NCBI GenBank assembly: GCA_013115145.1 | Contig: JAAPAO010000080.1 | Location: 1 to 64,000 of the forward strand | Length of the DNA: 64,000 nucleotides | Source of the DNA: Perkinsus chesapeaki | Taxonomy: Eukaryota; Perkinsozoa; Perkinsida; Perkinsidae | Direction of reading: 5' to 3' | Part shown: positions 30,679-42,719 of the stretch, in pieces | How positions within the stretch are numbered: position 1 is the stretch's first letter | How the letters are laid out: every line of letters begins with the position of its first letter | The notes under the pieces: model-generated | Told to the model about the DNA's origin: nothing | Databases searched by the model: none | Seen by the model: the letters and a program-made list of their open reading frames with translations, nothing else | Program-made: the position numbers and the translations under genes

Positions 30679-33488
30679 TTAAGAGAACTCCTTAACCGGG
30701 GCCGTCTCCTGCCAGAACCGACGGAAGAAATCGAAGAATTCGGCTGAGGTGCTGACCTTGTACCTAAACGACGGCAATTCACAGGCACGCGGATGAGTGC
30801 TTGCATTGTTACGGTGTAGGGTTGATTGGACGGAGATGGTCCTTTCTAAAGGTCTTCCTCGTTTTATTGAAATGCTCCTTTGCACTGTGGATGTCCGGGC
30901 GATCGTTATCCTTTGTGCGAGGTGACGAAGTTAGATGAACTGCCTTGCCTGAGGATGACAAACGACGACGACGGCGTGCAATTTCTTCACAGTGCGATTA
31001 ATCATACCATTTTTCCACACGCAGATCAGCAGAGGCTCCACCTTCCTTGGAGTAACGTAGCACCTGCATCACACGCCAATGAGAACAGTCCCGGGTTCAA
31101 GGAAGGACAGGTACCTTTTTTGTTCGTCGAATAAGTGCCGGCAAAATACCTTAGTATCCGGCTGGGGCTTGGGCTCCTCCTCTCCCTGCATAATGTCCAG
31201 TATGGCCATGCCATCCTGACCGTACCTACCAACACCCACCATCAGCTACTAACAAACAGCAACAACTCCGTACAAACGGTAAACTGCTTTCCTGGACGGA
31301 ATGCCCTGTTTGACGAAGTCCTGGGACAGCTTCATCCGCGGTTGACCATTGAGTTCCACCAGCTTGTATCTGCACCACAGCAGCAGCAGCCTAATACCAC
31401 GCTGACTATCATGACTTCTTACACCATGCCGAGAGCAGGCTGTGCTTGGCAGGTAACGAGATTGGTACCGATACCAAATGAATCGATGGAATGTGGCTGG
31501 TCATGCAGTGACAGTAGCACGGCCTCATTGATGTCGTTGGATGCGACAATACGCGCTAACAGAGATAACAAAATACAAAGCGATCATCGTTTAGCGCATG
31601 GGTAAGCTCACATCGGGCGATGAACTGGAACCCTTCATCGGCGAAGGCATCAGCAGCGGTAGAGAACACCTCTCGAGCTCTCATACTCAGGTACCTGATG
31701 GTAGCGATCATGTGATGACGTTATGGTCAAATATCCTTGAGTCCTAAATTTGGTAATCGAAGCGCTAGGCAACTGCAAACCGCCAAGTGAGAAATATCCA
31801 GCACGATTTTGATGTATCCTCTGAACTCTCTCCTCTCATCAACATATGTCGGCGACTGACAATGTCACTGCGCCACGAAACTCCGACTTACGCAAGATCG
31901 CCGCTGTCGAGCCGAATGCCGACAGCTTGGATTTTGGCGAACCTCCAGAGACCGAGAGCAACACTGAGGTAGTTGGGTACACCGGATACGATGGTCTCAT
32001 AGGTGTCAACCAGCGCCAGGAAATTAGTAGGAAAAGCTTGGGCGTAACGGATGAAGGCCGCAAGCTCACCGTCATTACAGCAGTTGACCTGAGAAGAAGA
32101 ATCTAGTGAGAACGAAATGGAGGACCTACATGGAAGCCGATAGCTTCACATAGCTCCTCTCGGGCGCTGATGCAAGCTTGCTCAAATTCATGAGTGTTCA
32201 CCTTTGCCGACAGGGAATTGACTGAGGAATGATGCCGCCGTAATGCAGCGTAGCAGTATTACGATCAGGAGACTTCCTGGTGTCCTCCTCGAGATCGTCA
32301 AGGGAATGGAAGCTATTAACAAAGGCGTGTGCGTGAGTGCCGGCAATAGGGATGCCAAACACGTTACCAGCCTTCACATTCGAGGTACCTGGACCACCAC
32401 CGCGGTGAAATGCAGCAGAAGGCAGTCCGATGGGAAGTACCGTCGAAGCCACCGACATAAGCGTAGCGGCTGGCCGTGAGGGCGGCGTCGGGGCCTTGAG
32501 CTCGTCGAGCGCCGAACTCTAAAAGCTGGGCGTCATCGCCTGCTACGATACGGAAGCGAGCAGCTTGTGTCGCCACCTGAGGAGACCGAAAATGCCGGCA
32601 ACAAGTCCCGAAGGAGCCGCGAGTACCAAACACGGGAAGTTGACGAGGTTAAGAATAGCCGTCTCCATCAGCTGGCAGACAATGAGGGGGCCGGACACCC
32701 GCAGCACTGGCTCACGGGGGAAGACAAACTGATCGAAAACAACTGCTCGAAGGAGGCGGGCTACACCGGAATGTTGCTACGTCGCCTTCTCGGACGGCGT
32801 CAATAGTTACATCACTAGCGTCGAGCGTTAACAGATACTGGAAAAAATCTGGGTCGGCTTCGGGCATTTGGCTCTGTAAGGGAGTAATGAACCACACATG
32901 GCAACGTCCACCTTACCTGGAGATAGTCGATGTGAAGTTGAGTGAATCGGAAAGTATTTACATATCTCACTACCTCATCGATACCTATATCAACAACAAC
33001 TGAACATGGGGAAGGCTGCCGCCGTAGGCGCTACCGGCACAGACTGTGAATTCGCCACCGAATGGACACTTGCGGAAATAGGCATCGAAAACGGCATGCT
33101 CCTTATCTTTACCAGCTTTCCTGATGAAGACGAAATAACGGCGAGAATGGGTGAGTAAGGCTACCAGTAGGCGTAGGCCATCGTGATCTGATATAGATCG
33201 GTGAAAGTGGCCTCGATGATGTCAGAATGAGGTTCGCCCATCTGACTGTCACATCGACAGCGAGAGAAAGCATGACCATCACAAGCTGAGAGGACATCTT
33301 ATCAACCTCTTCAGTATCTTCCAGCTTCAAGCTAAGATATCCTTACGAGATTCGCACGCTGCATAACCCCTTGCAATATAGGAGCTGCTTCTTTCTCGAT
33401 GAGCTTCTTCCTCTTCCTCCGTCCCACAGCTCCCTTTAAGACCGGGGATCTGCAGCTCGGCTTTACCCTCGCTCACTGGTGTTGACAT
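30679..33488 (-). CDS. NAPRT: Nicotinate phosphoribosyltransferase (NAPRT)
   Basis: This enzyme turns nicotinate and PRPP (with ATP) into nicotinate mononucleotide in the Preiss-Handler route to NAD. The start is [19 protein letters not shown] at 33488. Family blocks appear in order on the minus strand: [14 protein letters not shown] joined across a 44-nt intron to [69 protein letters not shown] followed by [89 protein letters not shown] followed by [15 protein letters not shown]; and a C-terminus [17 protein letters not shown] with a stop at 30679. The nicotinate and phosphate-binding blocks are present, so activity is expected. At least eight short introns interrupt it. Confidence 0.9.
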
Positions 33489-33888
33489 AGTTTGCGGCAT
33501 TGCTGGTGATATAGATCAATCGACCGTCGACAAGGCGGCGGAATATAAAGGGACGGTGGCTACTGACTGAAGCACAACTCCTCCTTCATGAACTACAACT
33601 CAACACTACCGCCTTTACTTCATAAAATAATAATTCGGTTAACTAGGAGCAATCCCCTTAAGTGCTCAGAGCTCTACACCGTACGTAGTCGGGGAACTAC
33701 TTGTACTGCCGTCATCCATGGTGTCAACTAACCACCGTCATCATGAGCTCGCCTGCTCCCTACCACCACTACTACCTTCCGACTCCGCGCTGCCATCCTT
33801 GGCCAGCCCCCAACCCTCCTGCTGGGGCGATCCAAACCGCACCGATAAAGCGCTTCGGCTCCCTCGTTTTAATACCTGGTGGCCCCAT

Positions 33889-35161
33889 TTATGGCCGCAC
33901 ACAATGAGACTGTCCCACTTTTTTCCGCAATATCTCGGCGATGGTTGGCCGTGTCCTTGGATCGGGATCTAGAATCTTCTTCACGAGGCTCCTGGTGGAG
34001 GGACTCACATGCGGAGACATATACGACATCATCATGCTATAAACCTGGAGATGAGTTCCGTCACTGCGCCACAAAATTAGTGATCCTACCTCCGAAGGAG
34101 AGGACTTGTCCGTTACCATACTGAGACCAATATTGCAATCGAGCTCCCACATGAACCTGATCGGCATTGCCTCCGGTGCATTGAAATTGCTACTGAAGTA
34201 CTTTCCAGAGCACATTTCAAATAGAACACATCCCAGCCCCCACACATCCCCAGGCTTCCCACACTCCGCCGAGCACAGCATCTCCGGTGACATATAGCAA
34301 TCGGTACCTATCAGACCCGAATACCTGATGCACGATAACAACAAGGGGCATGCCTTACCAACTTGTACAGAGTCGCTGCTACTGGACACAGCAGAGGCGG
34401 CAGCTACTTTACGGTAGAAAGCCAGTGGTTTCTTGAGGGTCTTCTTGAGGCGTCCTCCTCCCCCACTCCCCCGGCTGCCCCTTTTCTCTATCTTATCGCG
34501 CTTGCAAAGGCCGAAGTCACCGAGCCTAACGTCACCGTTTTCAGTCAGGAAGACATTTTGTGACTTAATGTCTCGGTGTATGACATTCTGGGAATGGAGG
34601 TATTGCACAGCCTAAAAAGGAGACAATTTGCACAATCGGTCCCCGGACGATAAGCAGTCTACGACAGTATTACCTGACAGAGCTGCTTGAACCATTTAAG
34701 CACCATAGCCTCTGTCATATCATCAAAGTTGAGTTCGACTTGCTGCTTTACATCACCTAACCCATGCCCACCGTCTCTTCCACTACTCTCCTCCCCTTCA
34801 CCCTACTACCGTTGGAGCAGTACTCCATTAATATAAAGAAATACACCTTAACTCCCCACAGTGTGTGTTCAACGTGTATAAAGTCATCTATGTAGGATAC
34901 TATATACCTACAAACCACAGCTCAGCTTTGCTAATGACCTAGATGGACTGGCTTCACCTGTGGTGCAGTCTGACGAGCTCCTTGGCCTCTGATGAGAAGC
35001 TATCCGCCTCTGTTACATTCGAGACCTTCAAACCAGCAAAGGCTGTTCTACACAATCGCTGTCTCCCCTACCGCAATTTTCTTCGCGGCGAAGAGCTCTC
35101 GCTTGTCACTCGCCAGAGACAGCAAATACACTTCACCGTATCCTCCGCTTCCTGAAGCCAT
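33889..35161 (-). CDS. NEK-like serine/threonine protein kinase
   Basis: I chose the ATG at 35161 (MASGSGGYGEVYLL). It gives a glycine loop at the very N-terminus and avoids overlap with the upstream stop at 35267; an AAAAG acceptor lies just before it. Further motifs are FAAKKIA (ATP Lys), EAKELVRLHH (alpha-C Glu), WFKQLCQAVQYLHSQNVIHR then HRDIKSQNVFL, LGDFGLCKRD (DFG) and, after a 51-nt intron, VGTDCYMSPEML, GDVWGLGCVLFEMCSGK and ILDPDPRTRPTIAEIL. All catalytic residues are present. The HRDIKSQN loop, the VGT-x-x-Y-M-SPE segment and the C-lobe end are most like NEK kinases, which act in centrosome, cilium and mitotic control. A basic Ser/Gly insert (KRGSRGSGGGGRLKKTLKK) follows DFG. The protein ends soon after the kinase domain. 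Confidence 0.85.
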
Positions 35162-35266
35162 CGAAGCTTTTGTCCAGGCAACTGCAATGCTGCCTTACCA
35201 AGTCGCCTTCGAGCTTTATAGTGTCCGCTGCATAACCAGCATTTACACCTGAAGACAGCTATTGTC

Positions 35267-35958
35267 TCAGCCATCAGCAGCAGCCTGGTACTGTTTTCGG
35301 CAAAGCAGCTTCACCGAATAGGCACAGCCCATAAGGCTCATGCCAGTAACAAGCGCGATTGCAGCGATCTCCGCGGCCGTCAGAGATGGCCCTCCACGGT
35401 CTCCATGAAGGCCTTGGTCAGAACTAAAGGGGTACCCCCTGTGCCACAACAACAACGATGACTGCACTTCACCTCTGAGAAGCTGCTGTATGGCTCGGAG
35501 CTGCCCCTCCACACAGTGAGTTGCAGACAGAGTCCGCAAACTCAGGGCCTATGTCAACGGCAATGCGCCATAATCCACAGTGGCTACGTTACCCCATTGG
35601 AACCGCACATTAGCCGCCCCTGTACTGGGCATGGCCGACTGCTGCTGAGCACCACCAAACGGCTTTGCAACTGCCGATGGTACGCTGGCAGCACAACGGT
35701 AAGGTTGAGGTGCGGCTAGGACCGAGGGGGCGGAGGCCTAATAAATAAATCCAAGGGAGACAGTAACGCTTGTTTTCCAACCAGTATATCATCATCGCTC
35801 CGAGAGGAACGCTCTGCACTGACCAAGGCCACGGTAGACTGCAGGGCAGCCAGCGCGGCGAAGCCAATAGCAACGTGCCAGCGAAGACCGGTGGCCCACT
35901 GCGGCGGCCCAGGTAGCGTCACTACCGCTGGGTGGCTGGAGCGATTGATATCATGCAT
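35267..35958 (-). CDS. Single-pass or double-pass membrane protein, unknown
   Basis: The ATG at 35958 starts MHDINRSSHPAVV; a hydrophobic segment (HVAIGFAALAALQSTVALVS) then acts as signal anchor. Three short introns (about 37-44 nt) join SDDDILVGKQALLSPLDLF, VPSAVAKPFGGAQQQ, PEFADSVCNSLCGGAAPS and YPFSSDQGLHGDRGG in phase. A C-terminal span (AAEIAAIALVTGMSLMGCAY) and a basic tail (KLLCRKQYQAAADG) end at 35267. The predicted length is about 170 residues with a small Cys-containing loop. No family is recognised. It sits 73 nt after the PhyH-like stop and about 105 nt before the kinase start, same strand. Confidence 0.6.
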
Positions 35959-36031
35959 TAGAAATATAACTGCAGATCGTCTCCATATAGCAGCAACGCT
36001 GCTCATACCAGTGGTGAAAAGTTGGACATGA

Positions 36032-37489
36032 TTAATAGTATGGGGCACCAAAAACACATTCCTCGTACTCGAGCTGTTCGGGGGACCGTCTCTCGTCAAC
36101 TCTATTGAACCGAGGATGAAACGGCGGCTTCAGCATCTCCTTGACAGCTTCGGGTAAATTCAAGGCCTCAACTTCGGTGGTATCAGTGTACCTACTCCAC
36201 ACCCTCCCATTGGCCTCTCCTTAGCATTACTACCCCCTTGCATAGGCACAGGTTGCCGGGGCGTACCGTAACAGAATTGTCCTTCTGGTGTGTGGTCCCA
36301 TCCACGGCAAAGTGCCATGCAGTAACGCTTCCGAGAACAACACTACATCGCCGGCCTTCATAGCTGGTTGAACCTATGAGGACTTAACTTCCCCATTGCC
36401 TATAGCCCTATTACGAGCATGTCCCGTATGGCTGGATCGACGGCATGACATATCTCAGGCGTTATGGGGAAGCTGGCTTTATGTGAGCCAGGAAGGGCTA
36501 CGAAGCCTCCTGCACCTTGGGGCATATCAGTGATAGCAAATGATACTGTTATTAGACTGCATCTTATAGAGGTATTATCAACCGACCTACAACAATAATA
36601 ATACCATACTTTGCCCAACAATATCGTAACTATTAACCCATGCTGGTCTATAATAACACTGTCCGCTCACGAACCGACAGTATAGTAGAGAGGAGGCTCC
36701 AAAGGCAAGAAGGAACAGCCTTTGATGAATATACTAAACCATTTCACCGACACCCCTCAGGAGAGTAATAACTTCAATTTGGACGGCCGCTGAATGATAT
36801 TGAAGTTAAGCTTCTCGAAGGGAAGTTGAGTAAATTGAATTCGCTACATATCATAATAATAGAGCTAGTATTCGGTAAATCAAGTAAACGCTTAATGCGA
36901 CCTTATAGACCGTTGCCTTACGTATATTGGACAGGATGGTTGATATCACCACAAGGTAATAACCGTCCACCGTGAAGATCGAAGCCTTCCCCTCCAGCAC
37001 ACTGCTGGAAAGCAAGCGGTCGATGATCAAGCCGAAATCCCTGCACTCGTAAGATACCCATAATCTTCGCAACGGTAGCACCTCACCACACAGCTGTTCT
37101 ATAACATCGATTAGCCGTGGATGCTGTAAGAGTGCGGTGCAAAATTGTGGCCACTCTTGAGTCCAAACCTAAAGGACTCGGCGAACCAACGATAGCCCGG
37201 ACTGTGAGCAACCTGCAAGATTTTGCCATAGTCTGATCGACCAGAATCCCCTTTGAAAAAATCACTATGTGCTGTGGTGACAGCCGTGCCGCGTGTAACG
37301 AAATGAGACGAGTATCTAATACCACTAGGGTACTTCAATGATAACACTTCTTGCCTACTTATCAAACAAACCATTTACCTTGAATATTTGGTCGTCGGAT
37401 AATATATTGCGAAGCACTATGAACCCACAGCTATCAAAGATCATCCGCTCCGTGACGGAGAGTCCACCTGGGGGAGCCACCGGTACCAT
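36032..37489 (-). CDS. Phytanoyl-CoA dioxygenase (PhyH)-family 2OG-Fe(II) enzyme
   Basis: The ATG at 37489 gives MVPVAPPGGLSVTERMIFDS then GFIVLRNILSDDQIFK, the usual PhyH opening. Later exons carry FFKGDSGRSDYGKILQVAHS, SLITVSFAITDMPQGAGGF with VALPGSHKASFPITPEI, and PAMKAGDVVLFSEALLHGTL followed by HTRRTILLRYAPA. The LLHG His (distal ligand) and the TRRTILLRY Arg (2OG binding) are in place. The proximal HxD ligand exon (about 36.9-37.2 kb) is less clear to me. The C-terminus PFHPRFNRVDERRSPEQLEY ends at 36032. The substrate is unknown; the family hydroxylates lipids and other small molecules. About six short introns. Confidence 0.75.
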
Positions 37490-37876
37490 TCCTTGGATTA
37501 CAACTAGTACTGCGGCCAACTAGCCCATAACGCAACCGGATCTATTTATTGATAGTAGTTGTTAAAACCTGGTATAGGGATATCAGCCATAGGCCGAAAT
37601 GGTGGGAAAAATAAGGTATAAAGGTTACCTTGAAATGCATGCTGCAACGCATAAGACCATGGTTACTAGCCGTTTAACAATCAGAAAATTACAACCAGGA
37701 GAGAACCTGTATAACCGTTGCTAGGATCCTACACCGTAAATCATAAATGGCAATGTTACTGACACGTCCAAACGTGTCGAAATAAACCCATGGGAAATAG
37801 TGATACGCCGATGCCATTACTGTTACTTATAGTAACCGAGGACTACAACAAATAGACCTAGATCGGGACGCTATAA
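37490..37876. other. Intergenic, no gene seen
   Basis: This is the 387-nt gap between the zinc-finger stop (37877) and the PhyH-like start. It is AT-rich in part, with no conserved frame or RNA. Confidence 0.5.
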
Positions 37877-38584
37877 CTATGCAGCGGGCTTATCAACAAC
37901 CGCATTGTTGTATTGCATACTTGAAAATAGCCTCAGGCATTGAAGCAGATCTTGTATGTCATCATTTGTACTTCCAGAAGTCGTTGATGGTGTACTGAAG
38001 CCTCCTTCAAACTTGCTGCTTGTTGAGTCGTCTTGAACCACTGGTGCAGAGTTCCTTCGACGACCTTCGATGGGACCTTGAACGCCTCCCTTGCGGGGCG
38101 GCGGAAGGGCTGAGGATGTAGGAGGGTTTGGAAGAAGTCCGAGATTTGTGGAACCTCGGCCTGACGATAAGATTCGATACTGGTTTTCAAAATATGCCGA
38201 GTAGGGGTCGCTGGTTTGCCCGACAGCATTGCTTGGCGTAATATTAGCATCATAAGCATCAATAAAAGTATCCTTAGTGCCAACAGCCAATCTGAGCTCA
38301 TCTAAGGTGTGAGCAAATGAGCATTTAGGATTGGAGCAACCGGGTTTAATGCATAATTTGGTTTTGGTAAGGTCCGGCTTCATGTTAAGCTCGTCTACTG
38401 AATGAGCAAAGGCGCACAACGGACCATGTAAGCAGCGGCCTCTAATGTAATATTTGCAGACTTGGGTCTTGTACATACGTTTCTTGATACCAGACCACTC
38501 CTTGGAGACATCAGCCAGGCCAACCTCGGTATCATCGAAAGTACCACAGGAACCTCCATATGATGGACTCATGGTGTGAGACAT
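37877..38584 (-). CDS. CCCH zinc-finger RNA-binding protein
   Basis: I take the ATG at 38584 (MSHTMSPSYGGSCGTF). The open frame continues upstream to 38971 without stop, but that part looks non-conserved. Two tandem CCCH-type fingers lie near residues 50-100: CKYYIRGRCLHGPLCAFAH (C-x7-C-x5-C-x3-H) and CIKPGCSNPKCSFAH (C-x4-C-x4-C-x3-H), each followed by a (S/T)(V/L)DEL turn. The rest is low-complexity Ser/Pro/Gly, with RRRNSAPVVQD as a possible phosphosite or 14-3-3 site, as in tristetraprolin-like proteins. No intron is visible in this frame. Such proteins bind mRNA and affect its stability or translation. The target is unknown. Confidence 0.8.
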   Translation of the reverse strand: MSHTMSPSYGGSCGTFDDTEVGLADVSKEWSGIKKRMYKTQVCKYYIRGRCLHGPLCAFAHSVDELNMKPDLTKTKLCIKPGCSNPKCSFAHTLDELRLAVGTKDTFIDAYDANITPSNAVGQTSDPYSAYFENQYRILSSGRGSTNLGLLPNPPTSSALPPPRKGGVQGPIEGRRRNSAPVVQDDSTSSKFEGGFSTPSTTSGSTNDDIQDLLQCLRLFSSMQYNNAVVDKPAA

Positions 38585-38984
38585 AATGGTGGATTGAAAA
38601 TTAGGCTGTGACCCCGCCTCAGACTGTGACACGGTTACGGTCACGTCTAGTGGCGACGGCGCACAAGTGTGCGCGTGTAATCTCCACCGGCAGCCGATCA
38701 CAAGCACAGTCTTGGAATAAAGATGATACACCGGGCCACCCTTTCTACTGTATAGGGTAGAATGCGCGAATGAAATATGGGCGATAGCCCTTTGATGACC
38801 AATTTTCATGTACCGTGACGGCGCTGGGAGAGCTGTCTCGTCTCCACTAAACCGGAAGCCGCTGGTTTTTGAAGGAACAGGTATGACCATGATTTCGCCT
38901 ATCCGCTGCGCGAAAACATTGGCGGTCAGGAAGTACCACGTATGAAACACAGAGGTAAGGTTAAATACCAAGAGATTTAGAAAA

Positions 38985-39576
38985 ATGAGGGTTTTTTGGG
39001 GAACATATCGCCACCAGATTCACGAGGGATCCCCCTAGCCGGTGGATACAGCGCGGATGGCTCAGTGATCCTTCTTAATTTACCCTGGGCCGATAAACTC
39101 GCTGACTACAGTAGCACTTAGTGACGTACTGAAGTCCTTAGAGAAGTATCTGCCAGGCCTGATCTGAAGACTGCGTATTTACCCAAATCTCTTGGCCCTT
39201 GATCGCACGTTCGTTTGTGATATTGTGAGCGATTCGGACTGCGTGCGTTAATTTTCTCGCGCGCCATATCGTTCATCAGCGGAGCCGCACAATCCCACGT
39301 CCGGCCCCACTTAGGAAAATTAATACTCAATAGGACACAATTTGACGATAAGTGACGCCCAGAGACCGATGTCACAAGCGTCCTAATTAAGGACTGAAAT
39401 GATAAGGCAATTTCAGAATAGATCGCGTTCATTAGGGGCCCTCCCCTTGTGGGTTTGGCTAGGATGTTGAGACATTAGGAACTGAAACTAAAGATGTACA
39501 GGAGGAGACGACTCACTACGTTGCGCCGAACAGTTGCTGGTTCGAAACTCGGTGAATTTGTTTTTAAACGATTTTT
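38985..39576. other. Intergenic, no gene seen
   Basis: A 104-codon minus-strand frame (39432-39118) has no family likeness and no protein-like regularity. TGGTTCGAAACTCGG at about 39537 resembles a Pol III B box, but no tRNA fold or A box accompanies it. Confidence 0.45.
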
Positions 39577-39783
39577 TTGCGTTGCAGAAAAACATTGATT
39601 AGAAGCGCTTTATGCGAAGTTTGGACTCCCCTAAAAGCCGGCGTAATATCCTGCTTTCGCAAGCTCTGGGGTGAGCGGTTGCATGCCATACCTAATAGAA
39701 TCAGCCGTCTAGTAACACAGTGTATGGAGGAGTCCACCGTTGACCTCGTTGATAAGGCCACTGAGCCAACAGCAGCCTTTTAG
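39577..39783 (+). pseudogene. Possible DDE-transposase C-terminal relic
   Basis: After a splice-like TTGCAG an open frame reads LIRSALCEVWTPLKAGVISC then FRKLWGERLHAIPNR. This pattern (x-E-W-x-x-L, V-I-x-x-x-F/C, R-L-x-A-I) recalls the last helices of Tc1/mariner or pogo-type transposases. No DDE catalytic motif or terminal inverted repeat was found nearby. It may be a decayed element piece or an exon of an unknown gene. Confidence 0.25.
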
Positions 39784-40511
39784 TCAGTCGATAAACGGGA
39801 TGGCGGGGACTCCTCTACGACAACAGATGACAAATTACTGCCGTGTGGACCTTTTGCTTGTTATATACCCTCTTTTTGGCTGTTGGCTGCTTCGACCACC
39901 TGTTGAGTACATTACCTCTTTACAGGCTAGCTCCGTGACCTATCCCCATGTCATTGATCAATTGGGCTGCAGTGCGCTCAGAAGGCATTACCGTTCCCTA
40001 TTGAAACATATATCGATTTCTTCCAGCTCTCTATAGAGAACTTCTTTTGTTGTAGTTAACTCTATTCTGGATTTACTTGGTCATATTGCAAATTAATCTA
40101 GTTACATTCGTAAATTATTATTGATGAATTTCAAATCAATTTCTACAATCAACAACAATCGTTGTAATATCCTCTCTCCAAATCGTTCCCAGTATTATCG
40201 ACGGCTTCCAAAAGGGTATCTCGTAATCTCATTCTACCGTCACGAGCTACCCCCCAACTGGTACCAAATCGCTCAGCTGTCATAGGACATGTCCTGCCCT
40301 CGACAACCACAACAACCACTAATTACCTTTATATATCATCAACCCCGTAGAAGGTAGCGTGAAGTTACATAGAGGAAAGTACAGTAGTTGAACGGCTGCC
40401 AGGCGGCGCTAATAATTGTCGATGACTAGCACGGAGGGGGTGCTACATACGCCCTGGCGTAGTAATAATAGGTGTAGTATTGCCGTTGTAAGTTTTATAG
40501 TGTTTCATATT

Positions 40512-41198
40512 ATGTCTGATCCCTCATCCACAGCAACACCAGCTGCTGCTTCGCCCTCCTCAGCTGAGCAGCCGCCTGATCGTGTGTCCCCTCCCCCTAC
40601 CAAAATGGACGATACAATCGACATTTTCCTGCGCCCCGAGTACCGTCATTTGACGTTCGTTAATAAGGAACAGGCCGAATATACCAACCTGTCCTACTGG
40701 CAGCGGATCAAGATGAACCCGCAAGTCATCTTCGAGTCCTGCCTAGGTCGTGCCGTGTCCTCCTACGTCATGGGCGGTGCTCTCGGGCTCCTCATGGGCG
40801 GCTTCTTTCACACAATGCAGCCTATCGATGTCGATACTACTCTGCCGTTCCGTCAGCAGGTTCGTCAGGCATATAAAGGATTTGGGGAGGCATCAGTGTC
40901 GATGGCTAAGGGATTCGCAGTGGTAGTATTCGGGGGAGGCTGGCTTCGCATTTAACTTTTCGATTGACGTCTTTTTTAGTGTGGCGCCGTTTATTCCGGG
41001 GTTGATTGTTTCGTGGAACGTGCCAGAGGGTCTCACGATCTTAATAATTCTATTTATGCTGGTTGCCTAACAGGCGCCGCTCTGGCCTACAAGGGAGGCC
41101 CTCAAGCCATGGCTATGGGCTGCGCTGGCTTTGCAGCCTTCTCCATTGTGATAGACTCCTTTATGTCCACTGGTGACAAAGATGTGCATAAATGGTAA
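40512..41198 (+). CDS. TIM22: Mitochondrial import inner membrane translocase subunit TIM22
   Basis: Two exons, 40512-40922 and 40980-41198 (57-nt intron), encode 209 residues in phase. The Ser/Ala/Pro-rich N-terminus ([17 protein letters not shown]) is followed by four Tim17/22/23-family membrane segments: [59 protein letters not shown] and [19 protein letters not shown]. The [20 protein letters not shown] loop and the GGP before the last segment are family signatures. Length matches the family (about 200 aa). It forms the channel of the carrier translocase that inserts multi-span proteins into the inner membrane. Two loop Cys are present, as needed for the intramolecular disulphide. Same-strand neighbours are distant, so it is probably transcribed on its own. 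Confidence 0.9.
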
Positions 41199-41556
41199 TG
41201 TACAGTTGTTGTTGTTATTCTTCACACACTGCTATTGTTTCTGTGCAATATTACTGACACCACCTCTAGTAACAGCAGCATTGTTTCTCCTTATCACTTT
41301 ATCAGGATTGTTGAGTTAAGCCATCAATGATGGCCCATCATTTACTCTTACACAACATATTAATAATATCACAACGACGACAACATTCGTAAATGGTCAA
41401 ATTCCGATGATAACGATAAACATGTTAACGACGATTCATGATTACGATTAGGGAAAGGCTGCTTCTTCGATCTTACCACCGTTCCGGGACACCATCCCTG
41501 CGGGGACCAGATAATCTGAGGCCGGGAAAATACGGCGCGGATCGGTGCCGCCTGTA

Positions 41557-42400
41557 TTACGATTGATCAGAATCACTACTAAGTCGACGATTATGTCCAT
41601 GACTACAAGGAGGCCCACTGGGCTTCACCGACACGGGAACGGATACTGGGGCGAAACGGGCACCCTGACAGAAGGACAGGATGCGACAGACAGGACTTCA
41701 GGGGCTTACCACACATAATTCGGAAATCAACTGTCGACGGTTTGCTGCTTTCTGTCGTGAAGCTCGAAGAGATTTGCGGCTCTGGGCCGGAAAGATTCAT
41801 TTGAGGTTGATATACAACTCATTACCTTGGCCTCCTTTGTCATCTGGAATTCTTTTGCTATATCCATGGCTTGGTCAAAACAGCCACATATGTGTGACAT
41901 TTCCAACAGTTGTGGTACTGTCGCATTTTTAAGCCGCGCTATTGTATTGCACATCTTAAATAAATACTACACAGAGCCGTCATTGTTCCTACACACCTGT
42001 CGTAGTCTTTGATCTTCCCTGAAGCAATCGGATATAATTGCCTTCAAACGGGCTCGTCCAGCTTCTCCTAAGCGGACCTTAGCCTCCCCTGCTCCTGCTA
42101 CTGCGGCTCGAGATGAGGCGCTTGTCCCCTATATCCAATCGATGACCGATTCCCAGTGCCTTAAATTGCTTCTTACCTCGTTCGCATCGCTGCAGGGCGT
42201 CGAATTGGTTCTGAGTGGTAGTCTCAGAGGAGCCTGTTGATGGAGCATAGATGAATCAAGTACGGCAAGGCATACCTTAGACTTCGCCCGCGATTCGAAT
42301 GCTTTCAAGTCGTCGATGAATTCGTCCAATTCGCTTGGCAATTGTGACGTTTCCTCTTCATCTCGGTGAACTAAGGGAACGGTGAGGTAGTGAAGCGGTG
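41557..42400 (-). CDS. Hypothetical helical protein
   Basis: Exons read in phase over short introns: SELDEFIDDLKAFESRAKSK, TTTQNQFDALQRCERG, AVAGAGEAKVRLGEAGRARL then KAIISDCFREDQRLRQ, MCNTIARLKNATVPQLLEMS and DIAKEFQMTKEAK. The end is KKAANRRQLISELC and a Ser/His-rich tail with a stop at 41557. The protein is mostly alpha-helical and charged. The 5' end is not settled: the frame is open back to about 42400 without a clear ATG. I do not recognise the family; the heptad-like first exon recalls SNARE or adaptor helices only loosely. It converges on the TIM22 gene. Confidence 0.5.
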
Positions 42401-42719
42401 CTTAGGGTGGTGCAACAAGGGTACCAGGGAATCCCAGTGGATTCTCTATGCCAGCTGTGCGGCGTGGGGATTCATGTCGAATAGCTAAGAGACTTGTGAT
42501 GACGGGAGAGGCGTCTCTCTTACACAGGGAAGGGAAAAGGTTACCCCACTGGTGGCTCAAAGGGCTTCCTGCTGAGAAAACTTCGTCAAGGGCCGAGCTC
42601 CGCGGGGTAGAGAGGGACAGAGGGACCTATTCAAATCTCACCGTAAACCTCACCGATGATCATCGCCCACCTCCCCGACTTCGGGGAATAACGCCAAACG
42701 AAGGTAGCTGGAGCTGTCC

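Noticed and set aside
30880-32806. Plus-strand frames over the NAPRT gene (for example 31135-31605)
   Set aside because: NAPRT motifs are unambiguous on the minus strand at the same positions.
35161-35274. Kinase start at the ATG at 35274
   Set aside because: It would overlap the upstream gene's stop at 35267; the ATG at 35161 keeps the whole glycine loop and follows an acceptor-like AAAAG.
39530-39560. tRNA gene suggested by GGTTCGAAACT
   Set aside because: It has a B-box likeness only; no A box or cloverleaf pairing.
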